64,000 bases of DNA, from contig CAUUFZ010000003.1 in NCBI GenBank assembly GCA_963544575.1, forward strand, positions 62,001-126,000, read 5' to 3'. The notes under the pieces are model-generated. The model worked only from the letters and a program-made list of their open reading frames with translations, was not told where the DNA came from and ran no database searches. The stretch's first letter is position 1. Each line of letters starts with the position of its first letter. This document shows positions 44,223 to 53,585 of this stretch, piece by piece. The translations under genes were made by a program, and so were the position numbers. This DNA comes from Nanosyncoccus sp963544575 (lineage in GTDB: Bacteria > Patescibacteriota > Saccharimonadia > Saccharimonadales > Saccharimonadaceae).

Positions 44223-45094
44223 AAGTATTAATTATTGGTAAAAATATTAAAAACGTTTATCTTTCTCTAGATGCCAAAAATTTCGAACTAGACAAAAACC
44301 AGAATGCGCACCTGGATTTGGTTTATGATGGGGGCGAAAAATATTACAACGACCGCTTTAGTATCATGGCCGGACAGAAGCTGGCCGATGAGGTAATTTC
44401 GAACTTTCGCATCGAGACGGAGACGGCTTTTAGTCCGGAAAATCCCGAAACCTGTGACGATTTTCAATATATTTTACTTTCGAAAAATAACTATATTAAT
44501 TTAGCGCCGAAATTTGTCAAACAATGTGACTTTAATGGCAAAATTTTAGAAAAACGCACGGCCAAATTTGATTATATTTATATCGATTGGTCGGCAGAAT
44601 TGAATAACGTGCAAATTAAGGCGATTTTGGACTACCTCGAGACACATCCAAAGACTAAGCTAGCTTGGTGTTTTGATCGATCGGAACTACCAAAATTACT
44701 GAGTGCGCCAGATTTAAGCAAGACCAACTTGACGACTTTTTATCGTCTCTTGCAGCGAGCGGAGATTGTATTCGTGATGGGCAAAAAATCGCAAATGATG
44801 CGAGTGAAACAAATTTTAGGTACACTTTCGACTTTGAAGCTAATCTATGTAACAGAAAACCAAATCCTGGCTGGCGTTTTCAAAGAAGATTTTCAAAATA
44901 AAGACCTGAAGGTAACACGCGATGTAGCGGCGACGATTATTGCGGGCACAATTTTCTCGGCCCTAATTACAGACTGGAATTTACAGCGCGCTCTGATGCT
45001 TTCGAAAATTAATGTCGAAAATTCAAAGGCCAATAAAACTCTAAAGATTAATCAATTATCCGATAAACTGCGCGAAGCCTTAGCAATTAGATAA
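44219..45094 (+). CDS. Protein resembling a degenerate PfkB-type sugar kinase
   Basis: The 291-residue protein has a ribokinase-like layout: an N-terminal beta strand (KVLIIGKNI), a central DYIYIDWSAELNNVQIKAIL, then AEIVFVMGKKSQMM, and a C-terminal helix RDVAATIIAGTIFSALITDW where PfkB kinases have DTTGAGDAF. The catalytic GAGD is missing, so if the assignment is right the protein is probably not an active kinase. It could equally be an unrelated nucleotide-binding protein. Its ATG overlaps the stop of the pseudouridine synthase by 4 bases. Confidence 0.45.
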   Translation: MKVLIIGKNIKNVYLSLDAKNFELDKNQNAHLDLVYDGGEKYYNDRFSIMAGQKLADEVISNFRIETETAFSPENPETCDDFQYILLSKNNYINLAPKFVKQCDFNGKILEKRTAKFDYIYIDWSAELNNVQIKAILDYLETHPKTKLAWCFDRSELPKLLSAPDLSKTNLTTFYRLLQRAEIVFVMGKKSQMMRVKQILGTLSTLKLIYVTENQILAGVFKEDFQNKDLKVTRDVAATIIAGTIFSALITDWNLQRALMLSKINVENSKANKTLKINQLSDKLREALAIR

Positions 45095-45150
45095 GATAAC
45101 CTACCGAATAAGTAGACAGGATAGAGTCTACCAAATAAACTCCAATTATT

Positions 45151-45186
45151 AGAAAAGATCCCTAGTCTGACTAGGGATCTTTTCTA
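45151..45186. terminator. Strong bidirectional terminator
   Basis: A 16-bp stem, AGAAAAGATCCCTAGT with its exact complement, around a CTG loop. It serves the kinase operon on the plus strand and uvrA on the minus strand. Confidence 0.93.
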
Positions 45187-45216
45187 ATACTGTAATACTT
45201 AGGCTAAAGGCAGTTT

Positions 45217-48180
45217 TTACTTGAGAAACTCGCGGAGGTAAATACCGGTAGGGGTTTGATCATTTTTAGCGATTTCTTCTGGCGTACCCTCGGCGATAAT
45301 TTGACCACCATGTTGGCCACCTTCTGGACCCATATCAATAATCCAGTCGGCACTTTTAATCACATGTAAATTATGTTCGATAATAACCATGGTATTGCCG
45401 CCAGCAACCAAGCGATCTAGGATTTTCAAGAGGCGATTCACATCATCGGTATGCAGACCAGTGGTTGGCTCATCCAAAATATAAAGAGTCTTGCCGGTCG
45501 AACGACGAGAAAGTTCGGTAGCAATTTTAATACGTTGAGCTTCTCCACCCGAGAAGGTAGTGGCAGATTGACCGAGGCGAATATAGCCGAGACCGACTTC
45601 CTGAATCGTTTTCAGTTTATTGGCAATGGCAGGAATATTCTCGAAGAAGTCCACCGCCTCGTCAATAGTCATGTTTAAGACATCAGAAATATCTTTACCC
45701 TTGTATTTTACCTCGAGCGCTTCACGGTTATAACGTTTGCCATGACAGGTCGGACAAGTCACATAGACATCCGGCAAGAAGTGCATTTCAATCTTATTCA
45801 CACCGTCACCTTGGCAGGTTTCACAGCGACCACCCTTGACATTAAAGGAGAAACGGCCGGCCTTATAGCCACGAATTTCTGCTTCTGGTTGAGCGGCAAA
45901 AAGTTCGCGGATGGCAGTAAAGACACCCGTATAGGTAGCCGGATTCGAACGTGGCGTACGACCAATTGGACTCTGGTCGATCACGATACATTTATCGAGA
46001 TTATCGATACCATCGATACGTTCATGTTCGCCAGCTACAGTTTGGGCACGATGAAGACGAGCGAGCAATTCGTTAGCTAGAATTTCATTGACTAAGGTAG
46101 ATTTACCAGAACCCGAGACGCCAGAAACTACGGTCATTACACCTAGGGGGAATTTAACCGTGAGATTTTTTAGGTTATTTTCCCTGGCGCCGACCACGGT
46201 GAGATATTGATTGAGTTTTGGCTTGCGACGGGTTTTCGGCACAGGAATTTTCTTGGTACCAGAGAGATATTTACCGGTGAGGGATTCAGGGTCATTCGCG
46301 ATCTCCTCCGGCGTACCAGCGGAAATCACCTGACCACCGCGCGCACCAGCCCCAGGGCCAATATCAACCAAATAATCTGCACTCATCATGGTATCTTCAT
46401 CATGCTCGACAACTAGCACGGTGTTTCTAAGGTCACGCAGATGTCTCAAGGTCGAAATAAGCTTATCATTATCGCGTTGGTGTAGACCGATCGACGGCTC
46501 ATCTAGTACATACAACACACCCTGGAGGCCGGAGCCGATTTGGGTAGCCAAGCGAATACGTTGAGCTTCCCCACCAGAGAGAGTATTGGCGGCACGACTA
46601 AGCTCAAGATAACCTAGACCAACGTCCTGCATGAATTTGACGCGCTCACGAATTACCTTGAGGATTGGACGCGCAATTAAGGCCTCTGCTTCGGTAAATT
46701 CAAGATCCTGAGATAAAACATCCAGCATCGCATCAACGTCTAAATTACAGAAATCGTTAATATTTAGACCGTGAATAGTGACAGTGAGCACGACGGGCTT
46801 TAATCTAGCACCGTGACAGGTCTGACATTCGTGTACGCGCATGAAGCGCTCGATGTCTTTGCGCATAAAATCCGAGTCAGTTTCCCTGTGGCGGCGTTCA
46901 AGAGTGGGGATGACGCCTTCGTAAATCGATTCATAGGTCGCACCATCTTTAAACTTGCCGGAGCCAGAAATTTTGACTTCGTATTTTTCATTACCACTAC
47001 CATAAAGGATTAAGTGTTTTTGCTCTTCCGTGAGTTCACGAATTGGTACGTGAATCGAAAAACCATGACGCGCAGCCACCGCCGAGAGACGTTTGAGCCA
47101 CCAAGAATCACTCTGTACGCGATTGAACGGACGAATACCACCTTCGGCGATGGTAAGATTTTGGTTAAATACAAGATTTGGATCGATTTCCATGCGCGTA
47201 CCAAGACCAGTACAAGTCGGGCAGGCGCCTTGAGGGGCATTGAAGGAAAAGAGACGTGGTTCGAGCTCTGGAATTAATTCATCTGGATGAACTGGACAGG
47301 CGTAACGCTGGGAATAAGTGAGGACTTCAGTATTCGATTTACCAAGATTCTTCCCTTCGATGGTGGAAGAATTGTCATTAATTTTAAGGAGTATAATTAG
47401 CCCCTGGCCAAGTTCGAGGGCCTGCTCAATAGAGCTAGAAATGCGGGAATAAAGTTCTGGGTTCAAAATGAAACGATCGACTACTAGCTCGATATCGTGA
47501 CGTTCCTGTTTTTCAAGAGTCGGGAATTCATCCAAGGCATAAACCACACCATCCACACGCACACGAGAGAAACCTTTTTGGAGGTATTGTTCGGAGATAT
47601 GGAGAAATTCACCTTTTTTCTGCTGAACGATTGGCGCCAGTAGCATCAATTTTGAACCAATCGGAAGCTTCATGACTTCATTGACAATATCTTCCACGGA
47701 ACGCTTAGATACTTCACGGTGACAAATCGGACAATGCGGCACGCCGACACGCGCAAAAAGTAGACGCAAGTAATCATAAACTTCCGTGACGGTAGCGACA
47801 GTAGAACGAGGGTTTCTGGAAGTAGACTTTTGATCAATAGAGATAGCTGGCGAAAGTCCAGTAATCGTATCAAAGTCCGGCTTGTCCATCACGCCGAGAA
47901 ACATGCGTGCATAAGAGGAGAGCGACTCGACATAGCGACGCTGACCTTCAGCGTAAATCGTATCGAAGGCGAGGCTAGATTTACCAGAACCGGAAAGACC
48001 GGTAATTACCACGAGTTTGTCACGCGGAATATCGAGGTCGATATTCTTGAGATTATTCTGCCTAGCACCACGAATCTTGATGTAATTATCTGGATTATCC
48101 TTCAGGAGCGCCTTACCGCCCGGAGAGAGTAGACCCTTATTTTTTGTTAGTTCTTCCACGTTTTTAGTCCCATTTTCCAT
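45217..48180 (-). CDS. uvrA: Excinuclease ABC subunit A
   Basis: The 987-residue ABC ATPase finds DNA damage and loads UvrB. Two Walker A motifs are seen (GLSGSGKSSLAFDT and GVSGSGKSTLVN), with two signature motifs (LSGGEAQRIRLATQIG and FSGGEAQRIKIATEL). Zinc-finger Cys pairs occur (CPICH, CPTCTGLG, CQTCHG, CETCQGDG, CPTCHG). The length is normal (usually 940-990); the first 35 residues are an extra charged extension. A TTGTTATAAT box lies 18 bases before the ATG. Confidence 0.97.
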   Translation of the reverse strand: MENGTKNVEELTKNKGLLSPGGKALLKDNPDNYIKIRGARQNNLKNIDLDIPRDKLVVITGLSGSGKSSLAFDTIYAEGQRRYVESLSSYARMFLGVMDKPDFDTITGLSPAISIDQKSTSRNPRSTVATVTEVYDYLRLLFARVGVPHCPICHREVSKRSVEDIVNEVMKLPIGSKLMLLAPIVQQKKGEFLHISEQYLQKGFSRVRVDGVVYALDEFPTLEKQERHDIELVVDRFILNPELYSRISSSIEQALELGQGLIILLKINDNSSTIEGKNLGKSNTEVLTYSQRYACPVHPDELIPELEPRLFSFNAPQGACPTCTGLGTRMEIDPNLVFNQNLTIAEGGIRPFNRVQSDSWWLKRLSAVAARHGFSIHVPIRELTEEQKHLILYGSGNEKYEVKISGSGKFKDGATYESIYEGVIPTLERRHRETDSDFMRKDIERFMRVHECQTCHGARLKPVVLTVTIHGLNINDFCNLDVDAMLDVLSQDLEFTEAEALIARPILKVIRERVKFMQDVGLGYLELSRAANTLSGGEAQRIRLATQIGSGLQGVLYVLDEPSIGLHQRDNDKLISTLRHLRDLRNTVLVVEHDEDTMMSADYLVDIGPGAGARGGQVISAGTPEEIANDPESLTGKYLSGTKKIPVPKTRRKPKLNQYLTVVGARENNLKNLTVKFPLGVMTVVSGVSGSGKSTLVNEILANELLARLHRAQTVAGEHERIDGIDNLDKCIVIDQSPIGRTPRSNPATYTGVFTAIRELFAAQPEAEIRGYKAGRFSFNVKGGRCETCQGDGVNKIEMHFLPDVYVTCPTCHGKRYNREALEVKYKGKDISDVLNMTIDEAVDFFENIPAIANKLKTIQEVGLGYIRLGQSATTFSGGEAQRIKIATELSRRSTGKTLYILDEPTTGLHTDDVNRLLKILDRLVAGGNTMVIIEHNLHVIKSADWIIDMGPEGGQHGGQIIAEGTPEEIAKNDQTPTGIYLREFLK

Positions 48181-48238
48181 ACTTAAATCAATCAGGAATT
48201 ATAACAAAAAATTAGCGTTTTGTCCATGGTAGGCAAAA

Positions 48239-50095
48239 TTAAGGCCTAAGCGTAAAGTAGCCTGGAGCGCCAGGTCGATCAATACGGAGAGCTTCAAGCC
48301 CAACATTATTTGGAGTAGATGAGGACCAGCCATTATTTCCCACTAGATTCACGCGATTAGCAAAAACTAAAACATTCTTAAGTGCAACAACACCGGCAGA
48401 GACTGCGCGTGAAATATCCCAGTCACCCGAAGTATAAATTCTAGTCAAATGATTATCGGTAGTAAAACTACCAAACATGTAGCCAAAATTTTCCACCTTT
48501 GGTGTAGTAAATGATTTTAAGTCAAGCTCCGTAAGATTATCATCCATTAGGAACATACTGGACATATCTGTAACGTTGGCCGTATTAAAATTAGAAAGAT
48601 TAATAGTTTTTAAGGCGATCATCTGATGGAACATTGACCCCATATTTGTCACCTTATCGGTTCTAAAATGACTAAGATCTAGGTGTTCAATTTTTTGCAC
48701 CCGTGAGAACATACCGGACATATCTTTAACATTCTCAGTATTAAAGCTACTAATATTCAGAGATGCTAAGTTGGTCATACCTTTAAACATTGAGGTCATA
48801 TCCGTCACTTTGGAGGTGTCGAAGTTGAAAAGATTGAGGGTAGTGAGATTAGACATTTCATTAAACATATAACGCATATCCGTTACATTAGAAGTATTGA
48901 AGCTGGAAATATTTAGTGAGGTCAAATTAGTCATACCAGAAAACATAGAGACCATATTTGTTACTTTAGAGGTATTGAAATTGGAGAGATTAAGAGTAGT
49001 GAGACTAGACAATCCAGCAAACATAGCTTCCATATGCATCACATGGGAGGTATTGAAGCTAGAAAGATTAAGACTAGTGAGATTAGACATTCCAATAAAC
49101 ATATCATTCATAGATATCACATTAGATGTGTCGAAGTTGGAGATGTTAAGGGTGATGAGCTTAGACATAAAATAAAACATATTACTCATATTCATCACCC
49201 TAGAGGTGTCGAAGTTTGAGAGATCTATCTCTAATATATTTTTTATGACTTGTTCATAAGACGCTGAATAGAACATCTTACTGCTATTCGTATTTAAATA
49301 AACCTTCTCCGGTTCAGCATAATAATAGGCTGTCTTATCTGTCGGATCCAACCAGAGCTTAATTTCATAATCAGAATCCACATCTTCAATATTTACTGCA
49401 TTCATGGAAGCAGCTGGGGCAACTGCACTCTTTTTAAAACGTTCAATTTTATTCGTAGCGGTTTCGAGAGATTTTAATTTTGTATTAAAAATAGGGCCAT
49501 TCGTCATGAGGGCGATGCGGTCGTAATTATTGGTGAGAATTGAAAATATTAACTTATTTGTATATCTGCCACTTTCGAGATTATCACTTAATTTCAGACC
49601 AATTTTCATACCGTTCGTTTCATTGCCGCTAGTCTCACCTGCGGTTTGAAGGATTTGTGCTGGCGTAGACAAGGCTGGAATTGGCACGTAATTCGTAGCC
49701 GACGCTAATTTATAGCCCCAAGAATTATTTGGTAAATTATTTAATGGTAAACTCGTGCTAATCGAATTAATTTTCGCACCATTCGTGGAATCACTATTTA
49801 CTAGTGCTGTTTCATCGGTTTCTGAATTTAGGGTTGCCGCATAACCAGTTTTATTATTCGTATTAACTGTAAGATTTAGATAAATTTCTGTAGTTTTATA
49901 AGTGGTATTGATTACTTGATTTCCATTTACTGAAGCCACAGTATTATCGACTGAAGCTGAAAGAGTTGGCGTAAACAAGGCAAATACTTGACTTGAAAAA
50001 GATAGTTCACAAAATACAGCAGAGAATAAGACAGCTAAAATTATTGACCTCAATGAGAGTTTAAATGAACTTAGGCGAGAGGAGATGCAGCCCAT
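48239..50095 (-). CDS. BspA-like repeat surface protein, 10 units
   Basis: The roughly 618-residue protein starts at the ATG at 50095 (MGCISSRLSSFKLSLR), since the in-frame ATG at 50107 overlaps the -10 box TATAAT. It has a signal/anchor segment (SIILAVLFSAVFCELSFSSQ), the N-terminal domain LSASVDNTVASVNGNQVI, ten DUF285 units and the end RIDRPGAPGYFTLRP. Its N-terminal domain is about 90% identical in DNA to that of the 14-repeat gene over stretches such as 49305-49440 against 33590-33720. This indicates gene conversion or recent duplication although it lies 15 kb away. The last units and C-terminus are more diverged. Confidence 0.88.
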   Translation of the reverse strand: MGCISSRLSSFKLSLRSIILAVLFSAVFCELSFSSQVFALFTPTLSASVDNTVASVNGNQVINTTYKTTEIYLNLTVNTNNKTGYAATLNSETDETALVNSDSTNGAKINSISTSLPLNNLPNNSWGYKLASATNYVPIPALSTPAQILQTAGETSGNETNGMKIGLKLSDNLESGRYTNKLIFSILTNNYDRIALMTNGPIFNTKLKSLETATNKIERFKKSAVAPAASMNAVNIEDVDSDYEIKLWLDPTDKTAYYYAEPEKVYLNTNSSKMFYSASYEQVIKNILEIDLSNFDTSRVMNMSNMFYFMSKLITLNISNFDTSNVISMNDMFIGMSNLTSLNLSSFNTSHVMHMEAMFAGLSSLTTLNLSNFNTSKVTNMVSMFSGMTNLTSLNISSFNTSNVTDMRYMFNEMSNLTTLNLFNFDTSKVTDMTSMFKGMTNLASLNISSFNTENVKDMSGMFSRVQKIEHLDLSHFRTDKVTNMGSMFHQMIALKTINLSNFNTANVTDMSSMFLMDDNLTELDLKSFTTPKVENFGYMFGSFTTDNHLTRIYTSGDWDISRAVSAGVVALKNVLVFANRVNLVGNNGWSSSTPNNVGLEALRIDRPGAPGYFTLRP

Positions 50096-50105
50096 ATATG
50101 TTTTC

Positions 50106-50114
50106 ATTATAGCA
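50106..50114 (-). promoter_or_regulatory. Promoter of the adhesin gene at 50095
   Basis: The minus strand reads TGCTATAAT, ending 10 bases before the chosen ATG; the leader would be about 4 bases. Confidence 0.6.
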
Positions 50115-50128
50115 TAAACGGAATAGGT

Positions 50129-51679
50129 TTAAGAAACTAATTCGAACCACATCTTGAGATCTTCGAGGGTGGAGTCGAGAATTTTGCGGCCATCGGCAGT
50201 TTCGCCGGTACTTTGGTAACTCTTCAATAAGTCATTCATCGCTTGGATAAAACCAGGAGTCTGACGAGTAATTCTAGCGGCACGGTATTTTTCAAATTTC
50301 GCGATTTCATCTTGACTGAGCGTGTTTGGAAAATTACGGCCTTTGTAATTAAGTAGTAATGAATCGAGACGCTCATCCTGAAAAAGTGGATGAAAATCAG
50401 CCAGCTCATTGGCACGAAGATTCGGCACAACGGAAGCTTGCTTACGATCTTCGTTATTTAAGAAACCATCATAAAGTCTCGCTTCGGCTTCTTCGAGCTT
50501 ATCAAAATTACGCTCACAAGTGAATAATTCACGCATTCGCTCAATGAATTCTGGGTGGTTTTTTAGGGTCTTGAGATTCTTTTCCATCTGAGATTTTTCG
50601 AGCTTAATTTTTTGCCAACCAGTGGTGCCAGCCGGGAACTCTTCGATGCCATTGGAGCTCGGCTCTGAAGTCTCTACATCAAGCACCGAAAGAGGCGCGA
50701 CAGCTGGACATTTACTGGGAGTTAATTCTTTGACGTATTTCGAAAAATCGAACCAGGTTTGATATTTTTTACCAGTGCGACTGATTTTTTCTTCGGATTT
50801 GAATTCCTTTTCCGCCTGCAAAATTTCCTCGATATTGTAGCGCAAATTGAAGACTATGATATTTTGGTTTTTCCCTGGCGCGATCGGAATGGCAACAGTG
50901 GTATGATTAGTTTTACTAGAATAATGACCACTAGTATAGACAAAAGGCATCGCGGAATCGACGGAAAGGTTCGTGGCGTTAAGAAAACGTAGCAGCTGTT
51001 TTTTATCACGCAACTTTAAGAGAAAATCAAGTAGTTTCGGCTGCTTTTTATGAATAATTTTCGCCACGGCGATCGTGGCATAAATATCGGAAAGCGCATC
51101 ATGGGCGTGTTCATGCGTAATGCCATTTAGGGCAGTGAGAAGTTCAAGACGGTTGGTCGGTTTTTTCTCGCCAGTCTTAGAGTCTTCCGCAACTGGCCAA
51201 TTAATCCCCTCCGGACGTAGTGCCCGCACCATACGAACAGCATCCAAAATATCGAATTTACTACGACCATCGAGATATTGCCAAGTGTATGGATCATAGA
51301 AATTGCGCCAAAATAGATAGCGGATAAATTCATCATCGAAACGCACAGAGTTAAAACCACAAATGATAGTATTCGGAGTAAAAATCTCCTCTTGCAAGAT
51401 CTTACAAAGTTCCGGCTCCGAAAGTCCATCCATACGCGTATCATTCGGGGTGATATTAGTCGTCACAATAGCGTAGGGACTCGGCAAAGTATCCTCATCG
51501 AGACGCACGAAAAGATTAACTGGATCGCCAATGGGGTTAAATTCGAGGTCAGTACGCTGACCAGCAAACTGCATGATGCGATCTTCGCGCGGATTAATAC
51601 CTGAAGTCTCCAAATCGTAAAAGAAAAAGGTGGGTGGATGATTAGTAGTCAGATAGTCCGGATCAAAATTGCGGTTCAT
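50129..51679 (-). CDS. sbcB: Exodeoxyribonuclease I
   Basis: The 516-residue enzyme digests single-stranded DNA 3' to 5' and is a DEDD-family exonuclease. Motifs are FFFYDLETSGINPREDRIMQF (in part, Asp and Glu of Exo I), CGFNSVRFDDEFIRYLFWRNFYDPY (Exo II, the SbcB-specific form, in part) and AHDALSDIYATI (Exo III). SH3-like and C-terminal helical domains follow, as in the E. coli enzyme of about 475 residues. An AT-rich -10 lies 6 bases before the ATG. Confidence 0.92.
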   Translation of the reverse strand: MNRNFDPDYLTTNHPPTFFFYDLETSGINPREDRIMQFAGQRTDLEFNPIGDPVNLFVRLDEDTLPSPYAIVTTNITPNDTRMDGLSEPELCKILQEEIFTPNTIICGFNSVRFDDEFIRYLFWRNFYDPYTWQYLDGRSKFDILDAVRMVRALRPEGINWPVAEDSKTGEKKPTNRLELLTALNGITHEHAHDALSDIYATIAVAKIIHKKQPKLLDFLLKLRDKKQLLRFLNATNLSVDSAMPFVYTSGHYSSKTNHTTVAIPIAPGKNQNIIVFNLRYNIEEILQAEKEFKSEEKISRTGKKYQTWFDFSKYVKELTPSKCPAVAPLSVLDVETSEPSSNGIEEFPAGTTGWQKIKLEKSQMEKNLKTLKNHPEFIERMRELFTCERNFDKLEEAEARLYDGFLNNEDRKQASVVPNLRANELADFHPLFQDERLDSLLLNYKGRNFPNTLSQDEIAKFEKYRAARITRQTPGFIQAMNDLLKSYQSTGETADGRKILDSTLEDLKMWFELVS

Positions 51680-51699
51680 ACTACTAATATATACCTAAA

Positions 51700-52395
51700 C
51701 TAAGATTTTAGCTGCTGATTAATGGCTTCGCGGAGTTTTTCCTTGAATTCTTTTTCTTTGGCAGAAGGAAGCTCGAAGGCTTTACCATTAATATAGATGG
51801 TTGGGGTTTCATTAACACCAAGACGCTTCGAGATAGCCATATCGGCTTTAATTTTTTGCTTCACCGCGTCAGAATTCATATCTTTAAGGAATTTTCCCGT
51901 ATCACCCTTACCTTCGGTAACTTCGACAAAATATTCACGGAGGTGATTATCGCGATCCGAAGCAGAGAGGGATTCCCAGTTCGATTGCTCCTTAAAAAGT
52001 TTCTTAGCGTATGGCTCCCAGTAGCCTTGGAGAGCAGCGGCATTAGCAGCCGAAGCCGCGGCGGTGCCGTTTTGATGATAGCTCAAGATGTAAGAGCGAA
52101 AAACGAGTCCGACTTGACCATCATATTCTTTCACGATATCCGAGAGGTATGGAAAGACTGTAGAACAGAATGGACACTGATAGTCGGCATATTCAGAGAT
52201 AATAACCTTGGCATCCTTATTACCTTCGTAGTTATCGCCCATATTACCATTACGTTCGTCGGCTGCGATATATTTATTTGTGTCGAGACCCTTAATCCAA
52301 TTGTCATAAGCAAGATTTGAAGAAATGGCATTACCACAAAGCCACAAGAATCCAACAGCCAGCACCCCTAAAAGTCCATAAATCAGTTTTTTCAT
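51700..52395 (-). CDS. Membrane-anchored DsbA-like thiol oxidoreductase
   Basis: The 231-residue protein has an N-terminal membrane helix (about residues 4-24) and an external thioredoxin-fold domain of the DsbA/DsbG-like type. The active site is CPFC (Cys74 and Cys77 in DYQCPFCST), and the cis-Pro loop is ETPTIYING. It likely forms or shuffles disulfides in secreted proteins. The HNH nuclease encoded nearby (with several Cys) is a possible client, which is inference. AGGAGG precedes the ATG, and the promoter region is shared with the divergent CBS-domain gene. Confidence 0.92.
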   Translation of the reverse strand: MKKLIYGLLGVLAVGFLWLCGNAISSNLAYDNWIKGLDTNKYIAADERNGNMGDNYEGNKDAKVIISEYADYQCPFCSTVFPYLSDIVKEYDGQVGLVFRSYILSYHQNGTAAASAANAAALQGYWEPYAKKLFKEQSNWESLSASDRDNHLREYFVEVTEGKGDTGKFLKDMNSDAVKQKIKADMAISKRLGVNETPTIYINGKAFELPSAKEKEFKEKLREAINQQLKS

Positions 52396-52491
52396 TTTCC
52401 TCCTAATTTCTACTTTTGGTAGATTTTTTGTATAATATAAATATTAGCATATTTTGTCTAAGTTGTAATATTTTAGACTAAAGGAGGAGCC
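52396..52491. promoter_or_regulatory. Divergent promoter region
   Basis: TATGCTAATAT on the minus strand drives the DsbA-like gene, while TGTATAAT on the plus strand (52430-52437) can drive the CBS gene. The inverted repeat GTCTAA / TTAGAC (52457-52478) just before AAGGAGG is a possible operator or leader hairpin. Confidence 0.5.
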
Positions 52492-53565
52492 GTGTCAGAG
52501 GCGAATATGACAGATACAACAGAAGATAGGACCGATTTTAACGGCGAACAAGAAAACGCGACTGGAGTGTTCAGTGGTGAAGAATCTTCCCACGGATTAA
52601 AAGTTTGGTTTGAAAAAATTGGCGTGAAATTGGCCGCCTTTTTCGGTGCGATTAAGCAATTTTTGAGCCGCAAAGACGGAGATGAAGAGGCGGATTCCTT
52701 CGAGGGGCCAATGAAGCGTGGATTTTTCGATCGTAAATTTAATAAAGCAGAAAATGAATCTACAGAGGTCACACATGAGACTGGTACGCTTAGTCAATTT
52801 GGTGGAGCTAATTTAGTCAACAACCATTTTTCGAATTCTGAGCTTGAAACAACTCGCGCCACCGATACCGATGGCGATGGTATGATTAATCGCGAAAAAA
52901 GCGAAGAGGCATTAACCAGACGCGAAGAGGCGACGGATTATCTAAAAAATACCAATTACTACATTGGTGCCGCCGAAACGAAAGCGGTTGCTATGCCAGA
53001 GGTATTTATTCCAGAGACTACGGAAGATTTTGTTTGGTTGATTAATAAAATGCCAAGCTCAGTACTTTCAGCTAGCCAAAAAGAAACTCTTGGCAAAGTG
53101 ATGAGTTTTGATAGTAAAAAAGTTTCCGATATTATGACACCAAAGGCGGAATTAAAATTTGTGGGTGAAGAAGACTATATGGGACCGCTGACCTTATCTG
53201 GATTATATAAATCTGGCCAGAGTCAGTTCCCTGTCATCGATCGCCGTGGTGAACTATCTGGAATTTTACATGCTAAGACACTCTTCCAATTAGATATCAA
53301 GGACACCGATCAGGCTTCCGCTTTTATGGATCGCAAAATCGTCTATCTTTCGGAAGATTATCCACTCTATGAAGCACTTTTTACCTTGCTACGTTCACAT
53401 GCGCAGGCTTTTGTGGTGGTGGATGAAGCTGGAAAAATCTCTGGCTTACTCGATGCGCGCGTGCTTCTAAATTCTCTCCTTGCGATTGATGACTCGGCTG
53501 ATTTTACCAAAGATGAAGATTTGGCTTCGGTAGTGGAATACGCCAAACGTTTTAAACGAGATTAA
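52492..53565 (+). CDS. CBS-domain protein of the CorC/HlyC type
   Basis: The 357-residue protein starts at a GTG with AAGGAGG 5 bases upstream. Residues 1-170 are charged and low in order. A pair of CBS domains fills about 195-340: MSFDSKKVSDIMTPKAELKFV, then GQSQFPVIDRRGELSGILHAKTLF (in part) and AQAFVVVDEAGKISGLLDARVLL. This is the CBS pair of CorC/HlyC-type transporters without their DUF21 membrane domain. CBS pairs usually sense adenine nucleotides. Partner unknown. The secreted nuclease gene follows 20 bases later and may be cotranscribed. Confidence 0.85.
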   Translation: MSEANMTDTTEDRTDFNGEQENATGVFSGEESSHGLKVWFEKIGVKLAAFFGAIKQFLSRKDGDEEADSFEGPMKRGFFDRKFNKAENESTEVTHETGTLSQFGGANLVNNHFSNSELETTRATDTDGDGMINREKSEEALTRREEATDYLKNTNYYIGAAETKAVAMPEVFIPETTEDFVWLINKMPSSVLSASQKETLGKVMSFDSKKVSDIMTPKAELKFVGEEDYMGPLTLSGLYKSGQSQFPVIDRRGELSGILHAKTLFQLDIKDTDQASAFMDRKIVYLSEDYPLYEALFTLLRSHAQAFVVVDEAGKISGLLDARVLLNSLLAIDDSADFTKDEDLASVVEYAKRFKRD

Positions 53566-53585
53566 TCTATCGAGGTTTGACTTGG

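Noticed and set aside
50095..50107. ATG at 50107 (and at 34404) as the start of the adhesin genes
   Set aside because: Both overlap the -10 hexamer, so they would lie upstream of the transcription start; the next in-frame ATG is used.
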